NCBI RefSeq assembly: GCF_905147045.1
Contig: NC_065904.1
Coordinates: 5,828,001 to 5,892,000, forward strand
Source: Nymphalis io
Lineage: Eukaryota > Arthropoda > Insecta > Lepidoptera > Nymphalidae
Reading direction: 5' to 3'
Length of the DNA: 64,000 nt
Part shown: one piece after another, positions 46,335-56,665 of the stretch
Layout of the letters: every line of letters starts with the position of its first letter
How positions within the stretch are numbered: the stretch's first letter is position 1
Translations under genes and position numbers: made by a program
Notes under the pieces: model-generated
What the model saw: only the letters and a program-made list of their open reading frames with translations
Told to the model about the DNA's origin: nothing
Databases searched by the model: none

Positions 46335-46515
46335 TTTTTTTTTTTATATATATATATGTCCCGGGATGGCAAATGACTCTACTCCATCTGATGGTAAGTG
46401 GTAGTAGAGTCCAAACGCGACGACGGCCAGTACAGTCGGGAAGAATGTTCTGTACTAGCCGTCCCCGCCTTGCCGGCCCGCAAGATGCCTCTTCACGCCT
46501 CGTTTGAAGGAATAT
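46335..46515 (-). mobile_element. Family C poly(A) element, longer copy
   Basis: Eleven T at 46335-46345 are its poly(A) tail in reverse. ctctact (46377-46383) and agtagag (46403-46409) form the 3' hairpin also seen at 9860-9892. The body includes gcgacgacggccagtacagtcgggaagaatg, and the 5' part ccgtccccgccttgccggcccgcaagatgcctcttcacgcctcg is GC-rich. The 80-codon minus frame inside it is incidental. Confidence 0.75.
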
Positions 46516-46528
46516 AATCATTAATTAA

Positions 46529-46552
46529 TCATCTATCTACTAAGATAGATGA
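46529..46552. repeat. Perfect 10-bp stem-loop
   Basis: tcatctatct and agatagatga around the four-base loop acta, inside the Helitron-like element. Confidence 0.85.
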
Positions 46553-46605
46553 CTGCACAATCCGGACGAAGTCGGGGCGGGACGGTGGTTCGTAATAATT
46601 ATGTG

Positions 46606-47224
46606 ATAAACTATTATCGCTCAGTGTTCGAAATTAGAGCATAATTATCAATAATTATTGAAAATTTTAGGAAAAGATATATGAATTTGCAAGTTTTGAA
46701 AAAAAAAGTCTGTTTAAGTTGTCAAAAAACTTTAAACTTTTTACTTTTCATATTGATGTTCGTATTGATATTTTTTTCTTTAAAATTAATATTGTTATCA
46801 AGTTCACGCCATGTTTTAATGTAAAAGTGATAATTTGTGTTAAACCTAATTTGTTGTCAAATGTTTATATATTATGCTGTATGTATCCTAAAATAAATTT
46901 TAATAATATAAAATAAATAAATAATTACTGGCCAATATCACATATCATTTACAGTCTTGCAATTGAGTTTCGGAGAGTTTTAAGTTAGTTTAAGTAAATT
47001 AATTTTTTTTAAAGAACAGCTCAAATGTATACGTCTTGTTAAAGGAGATTGTTTCAACATCCGTGCTTAAAGTCAACACTGGCAACGTCGCATCCGTTAT
47101 TACAGAATTATATTATCTCCCTACTGTCTATTGAGAGTAAAGAACGACAGCGCAGTCTAATATAACTAAGAGACTGCTTGTTTTACTCATGTTATATTTT
47201 TTTAATGGCTTCGATTATAGTTGA
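46606..47224. other. AT-rich DNA with a GC-richer patch at 47040-47175
   Basis: The patch is open for about 41 codons on the + strand (KSTLATSHPLLQNYIISLLS). There is no other support. Confidence 0.3.
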
Positions 47225-47448
47225 AGAACCGCAATAGTCCAGTGGATAGAATACGTGGATCTTAACTGAAAGATCGCGAGTTCAATTCCAGACTGCTGAT
47301 TTTTCTTGTAAGAAAACATCATGAGGAAATATGTCGGATGAATTTCTGTCATATATACATATATCTGCGAGTACCACCTCGTAATGGAGTAGCGTGTTTG
47401 TGAAGAGGGAATGGAGGCCTATATCCAGTAGTAGGACGTTTACGGTCT
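47225..47448 (+). repeat. Family E-like SINE, diverged with intact box A
   Basis: Box A tagtccagtgg (47235-47245) matches the polymerase III consensus. Box B agttcaattcc (47279-47289) has one change. The body aacatcatgaggaaatatgtc, ccacctcgtaatggagtagcgtg, ggaggcctatatccagtagtaggacgttta is E-like but divergent enough to be a separate subfamily. Confidence 0.6.
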
Positions 47449-47954
47449 TATTTTAAATTTAAAGTAATTTAAGGTAATATTATAATTATCACAGGGATAA
47501 CAAATATTTTTTATTACAATTCATAAAGTTATTTTATAAGCAGTTTTTCCAAAATTAGGTGTATAACGTCTTATTGGAACAAAAGAACACCCGCCGTTTT
47601 ATTTATAGAGGAAAATAAAATTTATTGTTCGTAACAATATTATTAGCATAGCTATGACAATAAGAATTATATTATAATATTTTAGGGACCCGTAGAAAAT
47701 AACAAAAGCCAATAATTGCTTCAACCATTAAACTACGTCACACTGTAATTTTATTATGTTCTAATGACGTTATCTTAGCCAATTATGATGTCTATAAAAA
47801 GGGTAATGTCTTTTGTCTATTGTATGTTTACAACTTAACACTTCAACGCATGTTATATTTCTACAATTAAAATGCTTTATACAGGAGTACATTATTTACG
47901 TTCTCAACTATTACATTTATTTTATTGTCATATAGTTTATGACACATGAATATG
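47449..47954. other. AT-rich DNA, nothing recognised
   Basis: No repeat or frame seen. Confidence 0.45.
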
Positions 47955-48140
47955 ATCACCGTAAGTACAGGCTTTACGTGCTGTATGGACAACCCAAGTC
48001 CAGCAACAGCTGTGCTTACATCCCCTGCTCAATTAAATGTTAAGCTTGTGATAGGAGTGCCGCAACAATTTCATAGGGTCGAACCGTGACCTTCACATCG
48101 CTAGGTAATCTGTAAACCATTGTGCTATTAGGCTTAGTGA
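47955..48140 (-). repeat. tRNA-derived SINE of another type
   Basis: On the minus strand, box A TAGCACAATGG (48118-48128) is a perfect consensus match and box B GGTTCGACCC (48076-48085) is close. The rest (accgtaagtacaggctttacgtgctg, cagcaacagctgtgctt) does not match families A or E. Only one copy is present. Confidence 0.5.
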
Positions 48141-49222
48141 TATTATTTAAAATTATATTTAAGAAGCAAATAGATTACACTATCATACGTTTTGAAATAT
48201 ATCAACTCACATAACAAATATAAAATATATTTTAATTCAAACAAAGATATGAAACAATAGTGCTTAATAATTTTATTCACCAAAGAAGCCGCCTACTGGC
48301 CATGGCCAGACCATATAATATCTTTAACAAGACCATCACATGCAAATTTGTCACTCTTTGGAAATATGTCATAAAAAACGCCCACAGGCTCTACATTCTT
48401 CATATTTAGTGATTCATTATATTTCCATGATTGATATACCTTAGTTGTTGGGTAATGCTTAACAATAGATTATTACTTATATTGTTTCATATTCAATCAG
48501 TTATTAATAAACTTTTTTAATATGGCAACATTCCATTACCATCGGCGAAAAACTATTAACTAAATAATACGCCTTTTTTTAAATGGATTGTTATGTAATT
48601 AAGTTTAAAGACCTGATAATTATATAATTTATATAAATAGTAGAGGAAAACATAAAAATAATAATTGATTAAACATAAGCCAAATAAATCATATTACTTA
48701 CACTAAGATATATAATAAACAAAAGACCCTCCGCCCCCTCTTTCTGTTTGTCCGCGATAATAGGTAGCTAGTATAATAAAATGAACATTCATATAAAAAC
48801 ATTTGACATGAATACAAAGTGACTGCGAATAAACTTGATCGCTGTTGTAACTCAATTTAGTAAAGTTTTTATTTCAACGACGATAAATGGATTAGGAAAA
48901 ATGTTACTAATCCCAATTATTAAGGATTTTAAGCAATGGTGATTCACTTAGTGGTTAACGTAATCCGATATACGTGTTTATTTTATAACAGTAATATAAA
49001 AATAATTAATCAAATTAACAATTTTATTTATAAGATTTATAATAAGAATAAATATTGAAAAAAAAATATTTTGAGAATAATAATAAGCGTCAATATTTCG
49101 AGGCATATGGTCTAGCGTGATAGTCGCAGGTTTGATCTTGACTTACTTACCTAGAGCTCAAGTTGAACTTTTAATTTGAGCATAAAATCCGACGATAATT
49201 TATTCTCTGAAAACAGTCGCTG
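48141..49222. other. AT-rich DNA; weak tRNA-like block at 49105-49160
   Basis: atggtctagcgtgatagtcgcaggtttgatcttgactt could be a worn SINE head. Nothing else is visible. Confidence 0.35.
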
Positions 49223-49646
49223 TTAGCTATATATATCGATTCGAAGTTGACTAATTTCACGTATTTTAGCTTCTAGTCTGTCTGTAATAAAATCTCGTAT
49301 GTGATTTTGTGTTGTCCGAAAAAAGCACTTTTGCAAATTTGTTATATATCTTAGATTTAAATGGGCAAAATAAAGCAATGAATTATTAAATATAATATAT
49401 TTGTATTTGTGGTTCAAATTGAATTTTCGTTCATCTTATTGTGCCCAATGCGATTAATTTAGTACACATGATACATGCAATTTCATAAATAATTTTAGAA
49501 CACGTAGCCCAGCTTAAAAACGCATCTTTTAAATAAGCTTGATGAATCGTCTGAGATCGACGCCGAACTGGCGGAAGATGGCGGAATTGTTGTAATTGGT
49601 GAGCCCATAAAATTACTTGTGCAATTAAACTGTTGAATGACGTCAA
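49223..49646 (-). other. Two consecutive minus-strand protein-like frames, unassigned
   Basis: The frame at 49431-49646 (71 codons) contains VILWAHQLQQFRHLPPVRRR and AYLKDAFLSWATCSKI. Thirteen bases further on, the frame at 49223-49417 (64 codons) contains LNLRYITNLQKCFFRTTQNH and DFITDRLEAKIREISQLRID. Having two composition-balanced frames in a row on one strand is unusual here and could mark a decayed coding unit with one frameshift. I recognise no transposase or polymerase motif. Confidence 0.18.
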
Positions 49647-50092
49647 AATTCTTCAATACCTTAGATCTTATGCAATTGAAAACTCACTTATTTAGAACAC
49701 ACACGAGTCAATAAGTGTTAAAAATGACGCATTTAGAACGAAATCATTTTTGTTACCAAATATATTTACCCATAACTTCACGTTAGATGATACATAGTAT
49801 AACCTAACCCCCTTCTTGGGTTAAAATCCCGTCGATTAAGATTTATTTCGGATAAGTAAGAACTCTCGAGCTTTCAATTATACAGTTTTGAGGTGAAGAT
49901 AATATCATAATATACTTAAGTGATAATATACAATTAAAAATAAATAACACAATCCGATCGAAAATGAAGGACTGATATTATTTTAATTTAGTGAGTTATT
50001 ATGTAATGTTCTTTTAATAGAATATTTTAATTTATTGAATTATACAATAATACATATATTTCAATAATTGATTCATCACGAAACATCTGGGG
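49647..50092. other. AT-rich DNA, nothing recognised
   Basis: No repeat seen. Confidence 0.45.
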
Positions 50093-50162
50093 ACCAATTC
50101 TACTAAATTATAACGGTTACGACAATCTACCGATTCTATCCCAATTTGCTAGTAGAATTGGT
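50093..50162. mobile_element. Element H: 70-bp inverted-repeat unit
   Basis: accaattctacta (50093-50105) and tagtagaattggt (50150-50162) are perfect 13-bp terminal inverted repeats around ataacggttacgacaatctaccg. The same left half occurs at 8929. It could be a miniature inverted-repeat element. Confidence 0.55.
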
Positions 50163-50214
50163 TACTGGTAGTATAAACCAGTAAATATACTCGTAAAATT
50201 TGTTAGTAAAATGA

Positions 50215-50262
50215 CTTTTTTTTATTTTTTTTATTTTTTTATTTATTTATTTTTATTTTTCT
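50215..50262. repeat. T-rich low-complexity tract
   Basis: Runs of T with interspersed A (TTTA-type units). Confidence 0.85.
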
Positions 50263-51272
50263 ACAATCTTATCAGACAATGGTTTGTAATCGGGTAACAG
50301 AGTAGGAAAATAAATCAATTAAATATTCGAATAAAACTGCGGTAGATTATTTTAAATTATTTCTATATGCAAATTAAAGACATCTTATAATTACAACGAT
50401 TTTATGTTTTAATTATATCAATCTCTTTCATTTTATACTAGTGCTATAAACAGATCTAGATAAACCTGACAAACAAGTATCATAGCTCTTAAAGTATTTC
50501 AAGAAAAAAAAAGTGTCAATTAATTAATCGAAAAATTTCTACCATTTAGTTAAAAATCTAATCTATTTATTTTTTATTTTATTAAATATTTAAAATGGGC
50601 AAAGGTTCAATTTTAATAAAAAAAATTAGGTCTCGAAAGTATTCTTAAAAAAGTGGAATACATTCGAAGACGCGTTCGCGAGATTGTTAATTCTACTATA
50701 AAATAAACGGTACACAGATATCAATTTACACTTTATTAAGTAATTGTCTCACGCATAATCCATTTTTATATAGTTAAAACCTTTCTTATTAACGTTGTAT
50801 AGCGGCTGTTTATCTGATTTCTCTTTTCTGTCATCATTGATTTTACATTAATAAAAAGAAGACAGCATTATTTTACTAATGACTCCCTAAATGACATGCC
50901 ATGTTAAGCCGTCAGCTTATTAATATAATCGTAACTGGTTACAACATGTGATCGTTACACTCACACACTCGAAATATCTTATTATTTATTTGAAGATTTA
51001 TTGTCCATTCTTATAAAAAATCTTGAGATAAGCTATCGAGATTTACTATCAAAAGAATATATCGACATTAGAAGCAAAGTGAAGGTTTTGATACGATATC
51101 AGCTGTATTTCTTTTTTACCTAAACATTTAAATATATTTTTGTACAGGAAAATTGTTCTTATAAATTATTCCAGCCAAAGTATTTAAAAAAAAATTAAAA
51201 GATTATACCAACATTAAAATAATTATTTCATCAATCTATAACAGATATGCTGGTATATTTACATAGTAGTAA
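50263..51272. other. AT-rich DNA, nothing recognised
   Basis: gaagacgcgttcgcgag at 50666-50682 is a lone CpG cluster with a cgcgttcgcg near-palindrome. Confidence 0.45.
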
Positions 51273-51443
51273 AGCAGTTTAACTTATATTTCGCGTGTCA
51301 CTTTCGTCACCCTGACCGGAATTAAGAGAAATTGTGTCACATTATTGTTCCAACAATTGTCCAATGTTTGTGCACAAGCAACTGTACAAATAATGCTCTG
51401 CCATGAACCAAATTACATTATAAATAAGCGTCTATTTAAATGA
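51273..51443 (+). other. 56-codon protein-like open frame, unassigned
   Basis: It has no early ATG and ends in TGA at 51441-51443. Sequence features include SRVTFVTLTGIKRNCVTLLF and LSNVCAQATVQIMLCHEPNY. The residue mix is natural with three cysteines, but there is no splice or homology support. Confidence 0.12.
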
Positions 51444-51584
51444 CATATAAGAAAGCTACTCTTGTCCTAATATATAACAGACAATGGTTGTTTGTTAATG
51501 TGCAATTATTTAGTGCTTAAGGAACTAGCTGTTAAACGCGAATTTGTTCACGAATTTTTGGTGTTTTTTATTCGTGGTCATAAT

Positions 51585-51795
51585 TGGTCACCACTGCCCA
51601 AATACATTGTAAGAAATATTAACCATCCCTTTTATCACCGATAACCTACCTCGGAAATTAAGTAGTTATATCCCTTGTGCTAGTACACTGGCTCACTCAC
51701 CCTTCAAGCTTGAACACAAAAACAACAAGTATTGCTATTTATCAAAATATGCCATGAGTTAGGGGTACCTACCTCTGCACAAAGCTCTACCAATT
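51585..51795 (-). repeat. Family D retroposon, decayed copy
   Basis: attggtcaccactgccc, tacattgtaagaaatattaaccatccc, ccttgtgctagtacactggctcactcacccttcaagcttg, caagtattgct, ggggtacctacctctgcacaaagctctacca. The poly(A) end is lost. Confidence 0.65.
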
Positions 51796-52287
51796 AACCG
51801 ACTACCACCAAGTTGTGGCGATGATATGAACTGTCTTGATGCGAAGTGAATTTTCATAAAATTTTTCATTCTCTAATGTACACGTCCATCATTCATTACT
51901 TTAAAAGTTGTTAATTTTAATCTATATCCATACCAAATTTCAACAAAATTATTCAAAAGACTTAATCTTAAAAATATAACAGACATACTTGTTAATATTA
52001 TATGAAACAATTTCAGAATTGATCGTAATATATTTGTACCATCTATAATTGTAAAGCAACGCAACATACAATAAATAATTATATATAACTATAACACGTA
52101 ATATTTTATTATAAAAAAACACGCATATCTTTTAAGAAATAAACAATTATAATTTAAACGTTATAAAAAAAATCACTCACCGTAAATATTTTAAGCAATT
52201 TCACTCGATAATCTACAATAAAATATTGTTTTTATAAGTGAAAGCAATCCACAACGCGAAAATGCTATACATAAAAGACAATAAATA
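51796..52287. other. AT-rich DNA, nothing recognised
   Basis: Plain sequence up to the D insertion. Confidence 0.45.
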
Positions 52288-52589
52288 TTTTTTTTTTTTT
52301 TTTTTTATAGAAAAGGAAGGCGGACGAGCATATGGGCCACCTGATGGTAAGTGGTCACCAACGCTCTTAGACATTGGCATTGTAAGAAATGTCAACCATC
52401 GCTTACATATCCAATGCGCCACCAACCTTGGGAACTAAGATTTTATGTCCCTTGTGCCTGTAATTACACTGGCTCACTCACCCTTCAAACCGGAACACAA
52501 CAATATCAAGTATTGCTGTTTTGCGGTAGAATATCTGATGAGTGGGTGGTACCTACCCAGACGAGCTTGCACAAAGCCCTACCACCAGT
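52288..52589 (-). mobile_element. Family D retroposon, young full-length copy
   Basis: Nineteen T (52288-52306, the poly(A) tail in reverse), then tagaaaaggaaggcggacgagcatatgggccacctgatgg through to the 5' end gcttgcacaaagccctaccaccagt. The word aaatatt lies on both sides and may be the target duplication. Over the shared region it matches 39930-40215 so closely that 76 residues of an incidental frame are identical. Confidence 0.85.
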
Positions 52590-52892
52590 AAAATATTATA
52601 TATTAAAATATTATATCATAAATAAAACCTTATTTAAAGCGAAATAATGTCGAAAATTCAACAAAATAGACACATTGCGTTATCGGGTTACGATTACAAA
52701 GATTAGGTTGTATTATGTAACCGCTTATCTTGTGTAGGTGTTCAATTTTCCTAAACATTATCTATTTTCGTTTCGCTTATCAACACATCTGCATATCATT
52801 TGAATTGTTTGATGTCAAAATCATTGTTATTGTTATAATACTTCCTTTACATTAGCTATGCGACAAACTTGGGGACTCGTATCGAAAATTAT
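52590..52892. other. AT-rich DNA, nothing recognised
   Basis: No repeat or frame seen. Confidence 0.45.
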
Positions 52893-53075
52893 ATTGAAGT
52901 ACAGTGTGTCTAGTGCGAGTTTTTACTTATGCGATAGCGATAACGTTAACTGCGGTCTGTACGGAATAAAAACAGCGCTGTCTGGTGACATAAATCGGAA
53001 CTCCTAAACTCGCATTTAGCTCGCAGGAGGCAGGACGTCTTTGCGTTTCTAGTACTAGAAGTACACTGTCAGCAA
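52893..53075. repeat. Possible inverted-repeat element
   Basis: acagtgt (52903-52909) pairs with acactgt (53063-53069), and gcgagttt (52915-52922) pairs with aaactcgc (53006-53013), so the block folds on itself. The interior (gcgatagcgataacgttaactgcggtctgtacgg) is GC-richer than the flanks. I have a weak impression of having seen similar lepidopteran repeats, but cannot name one. Confidence 0.35.
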
Positions 53076-54075
53076 ATAAATAAATAAACATTTTTATTTA
53101 TATTTTTTATTTATTTGTAGGTACTTAATATTATCATCAACATAATTTTTAATCACGACTTTATTCAACACCAGACTTCCACTAAATCCTTAGCCTGGTT
53201 TTCATTTCATTCTAAATCACATATCTTAATGATAATTCATATATAAACAAACATATTTTCATTTCTCTAGAGTTACGGCATAAAGCATTTTCTAAGTTAT
53301 TTTTTCCGACGTAAATATTATCTTCCATCATATATTTTGTTATTAACTAATTAGTAGGAAAATAATAAAGTCGATTCTAATATAATTCTAACTCTAATTA
53401 TGCGAGAATTCTAGGCACGTTGTAGCTAGCGCAAGCTGGTTCATTTCGGTTTTGGTCACCGTATGTATTACACTACAACAAAAGCAAAAATGCCTTCAAG
53501 CTTTTTATCCGTAGTATTATTACAATTCTTCAATACATAGTAACTATTTGAAGAGAAATGAGAGTAAATTTTAAGTTGTTCGTGATTATTATACATGTAT
53601 ACATATAATTACATTATTCATACACTTTATAATAATATTTTAAATTATTATAAAAAAATATATATCTATTCAATAAATTCAACACAGACAATTCAATAAA
53701 TTGTATTGAAATTAGACAGATGTTTAAGCTGAGTTTACCAAACAATGTGTGTTTAGCATAAGAATTATATTCAACCGATTTTACAGTTAAGTTAGTTACA
53801 TTAAATGCAATGTAGTACTGAATACAGAAAATACAAAACCGATTTAGCGTGCCTTTGAAAATCCATATATGGATTAAAATCGCGTGCCTACATTAAGTGT
53901 TTATTGAAAGATTCTTACGTGTAGGCGTATTCTGAATTATTAAGATGTAACAAGATGTATTAAGATGTAAAATGTTGCTATCTCAAAAATTTACGGTATG
54001 AATTGATAAGGTATTTCAATTCATTTTAATTGAAAAAAAAACTAAATGAAGTTTTTTTAATTAAAAATAAGTGGT
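53076..54075. other. AT-rich DNA holding a palindrome and a short tandem
   Basis: aatccatatatggatt (53860-53875) is a perfect 16-bp palindrome. taagatgtaa/caagatgtat/taagatgtaa (53941-53970) is a 10-bp unit repeated three times. Confidence 0.6.
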
Positions 54076-54332
54076 TTGGACGAGCAAATGGTCCGGCTGA
54101 TGGTAAGTGGTTACCATCGCCCATAGACGTTGGCGTCATAAGAAATATTAAACATTTCTAATATTATCGCGAATGAGCCACTGATTTTGGGAACTAAGAT
54201 GTTATGTCCCATGTGCTTGTAGTTACAATCACCCTGCAAATCGGAACACAACAATACCAAGTGTTGCTGTTTGGCGGTAGAAATTTTATGAATAGGTGGT
54301 GCCTACTCAGATGGGCTTGCACAAAGCCACCC
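54076..54332 (-). repeat. Family D retroposon, diverged full-length copy
   Basis: ttggacgagcaaatggtccggctgatggtaagtgg, cccatagacgttggc, ttgggaactaagatgttatgtccc, cggaacacaacaataccaagtgttgctg, ggtggtgcctactcagatgggcttgcacaaagcc. The poly(A) is reduced to a scattered T-rich edge. Confidence 0.75.
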
Positions 54333-55228
54333 AAAAAAAAAATCAATATAAAACACAATTCGTTCCTTACAATATTATATTATAGAGTGCGCTGTAGCCG
54401 GTTTCATATCAAGTTCTTTAAATTATTCTTTGGAAGTTACTATTAATCAATTCACATAACTGTAAATATTAATCCTTATATGTCTCTCTTTTAATTTATT
54501 TTTTCATGTTTGGTATTTTAAAATTGTAATCCTATGTAGGCTTACTTTAGTAACAAGTAATAACTGTAGAACGTACTACTCTTAGCACCAATAATTATTT
54601 AAAATTTCTGTTAAAAATTCATTAGCATTGCCAATTAATTTATTTAAATCACATAAGGGAAAACTTTAATTAATAAGGCGTACCTATTATGTACTCAATA
54701 AAGGATTATATAGATGATAAAGTGTGTAGTATTCGTTGATGCATGCTGGATAAATAATATGTCAATTGTATTTAATTATCTACGTAATTTGATTGTCGAA
54801 TAAGAGTATCTACTGAATTTCTTGCTAGTTTTTCTTTATAGAATCTATATTCCGAACCAGTGGTAGCTTTCATTTTAGTTTAATCTTGCAAAAGGACGAT
54901 TCAAAAGTGCTATCAAGGGTTTAGAATAACGTGTATATTTTTTTTTTATTCTAACGGCCGTGATTTGTTTGGCATTGAAAGACCTAATATTGGCTTTGTT
55001 TTTAAAATATAAAAAATGTCTTACAGTGTCAATATCGATATTAATAATTACAAAGCAATTGACCCACTTGAAAACTCTCATAAAAAACAGACACTGTTGT
55101 GTAGTTGCGACTTTTAATACGGTTTTCATTATATCTGCAGTACTAAGACGTAAAATAATATTAGATATATAGGTAATTGACAAATAATGCAGTTATTTTA
55201 TTACATAGAAATGAATAAAGAATAAATA
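54333..55228. other. AT-rich DNA with overlapping frames at 54875-55183
   Basis: A 102-codon minus frame and a 70-codon plus frame overlap. Neither shows a motif, and openness on both strands argues against coding. Confidence 0.4.
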
Positions 55229-55345
55229 ATGATGTCCTCCTGCCGTAAACATGTCGTAACAACTGAAGCAACTCTATACCTTCTCATAATCCGATAGAAC
55301 AGCAAATATGACTCATAAGTATAGAACCAACTGCAGGCTGAGAAT
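55229..55345 (-). repeat. Family A SINE, diverged fragment
   Basis: aataatgatgtcctcctgccg (the (ATT)n-tail end), caactgaagcaactctataccttctcataatccgatagaacagcaa, cataagtatagaaccaactgcagg. These match the 3' half of family A. Confidence 0.5.
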
Positions 55346-55384
55346 ATCTATAAGAGTAGACCTAGGCATTTAATTATATAATTA

Positions 55385-55540
55385 ACTAGTTTTTCGCCTG
55401 CATGTTACGGGGAAGGGATCAGGTGTAAGGTATAAAAAATATATCTTTTATCTGGGTTCAAACTTGCTTCATACTAAATTTCATCAAAATCGGTTAAGTA
55501 GTTTAGTTATAACAGACAGAATATTACTTTCAGGCTTAAA
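55385..55540 (-). mobile_element. Helitron-like element, 3' portion
   Basis: actagtttttcgcctgcatgttac at 55385-55408 is the terminus in reverse. ctaaatttcatcaaaatcggttaagtagtttagttataacagacag is the conserved interior. Confidence 0.5.
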
Positions 55541-55894
55541 ATATCTTTTACTTTCTTTTTTCTTAATATATATATATTTTTATTAAGTTTTAGTTAAACA
55601 CGTTTCCTGTTCCGCCGTTTAAATATATCGAAACCAACTTAGCCACTATGTCATATAAACGGCATTAATACCAGTTTCTATCCAGCAACTTCTATTTTAA
55701 GCTTAGCACCTTTGCAGATAGAAAAATAATATAATAAGATAATCTTTATCATATTCATCCGTTAATTTATATAAAAAAATGTGCATTATTTTCTTAAATA
55801 AATAAAAAGTTTTAAGTTAAACATTTCTATTAATTTATTATAATGTAAACGTAATTTTGTATCGATCAATCAGATCCTCAGTCGAGAGATTTAG

Positions 55895-56107
55895 TCCAGA
55901 GAGTTTAGATTGGACTCCTCATTAGAGAGAGATTTGTTGGCGGTGACTTTAGGATCTCAAATTATTTACAAAAATTTAATGATAAAGGACTTTGTTATCT
56001 ACTTAATTTTTACGATAGCTTGCGAAAATAAAGAAGTTTCTCGGTCTTTATATTATAAAATTGAATTGGCGAAAAAGACTTTCTACATATATAGAAACAC
56101 TGATTGA
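55895..56107 (+). other. 70-codon protein-like open frame, unassigned
   Basis: It includes LERDLLAVTLGSQIIYKNLM, then KDFVIYLIFTIACENKEVSRSL and YYKIELAKKTFYIYRNTD before TGA. It has a hydrophobic middle and a Lys/Glu-rich C-terminus. No ATG starts the frame (the first Met is internal, at about residue 23 of the published-style start). The stop is followed by ERKERTTQ in the same frame. It resembles a degraded coding fragment, but I cannot place it. Confidence 0.15.
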
Positions 56108-56519
56108 GAGAGAAAAGAACGGACAACTCAATGATCCTGAACACACACACATTAATCATCTAATATCATTGAAATTTAAAAAAACTTCATATACGATATA
56201 ATTTTATTCGTAACGAAATATTATACATGATTTCAAATAAAACGCGTTTTTACGATGTTGATAAATAAGCCAACGAATGTCGTAAGAATATAATTTCAAT
56301 GGTACTTTTTCTACTCACTGTCATGATAAGAATAATTGGGTTATCTGTGCTACCTATTAAAGTTATTAAAATATACTAGTATTATGTCTGGGAAGAAATA
56401 TTATTGTCATAATTTCATCGTTAAAAATAATTAATTATATTATAAATTTTATTGAATATTTATACCATCGGTTGAAGATGAATTAATAACCATTTATATA
56501 TAAAATATGATGATTGGTT
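56108..56519. other. AT-rich DNA, nothing recognised
   Basis: A short (CA)n, acacacacac, lies at 56142-56151. Confidence 0.45.
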
Positions 56520-56665
56520 TACCTAATCTTAACTAATAAATACGGAAGTAAATTTGTTTATGTGTTCGTTTGTTACGCTAACACTATTCAACCTATCATC
56601 ACGAATTTTGCATACACGTTGTCAACCTAACACACGAATCAAAGCCACGGGCAGAAACTAGTTTA
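56520..56665 (+). mobile_element. Helitron-like element
   Basis: taactaataaatacggaagtaaatttg, tgtgttcgtttgttacgc, catcacgaattttgcatacacg, and the 3' end aagccacgggcagaaactagttt. Both ends are visible in worn form. Confidence 0.5.

Larger units (their letters stand above)
46125..46592 (+). mobile_element. Helitron-like element with both ends, interrupted by family C
   Basis: It starts tctatactaatattataaagagataag and continues through tgtttgtttgtaatgg, agcttcattatcagggagtcacatag and agagattcctacgaaaattg. It is interrupted at 46335-46515, then ends at the GC-rich block ccggacgaagtcggggcgggac near 46562-46583. The order of blocks is that of a frequent lepidopteran non-autonomous family with TC...CTAG-type ends. 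The terminal CTAG itself has decayed to gtggttcg. Confidence 0.6.

Noticed and set aside
46719..46916. 65-codon frame rich in Phe, Ile, Asn and Lys
   Set aside because: Composition is that of random AT-rich DNA. There is no motif and the flanks are equally AT-rich.
54875..55183. 102-codon minus frame overlapping a 70-codon plus frame
   Set aside because: Openness on both strands and absence of motifs indicate chance.
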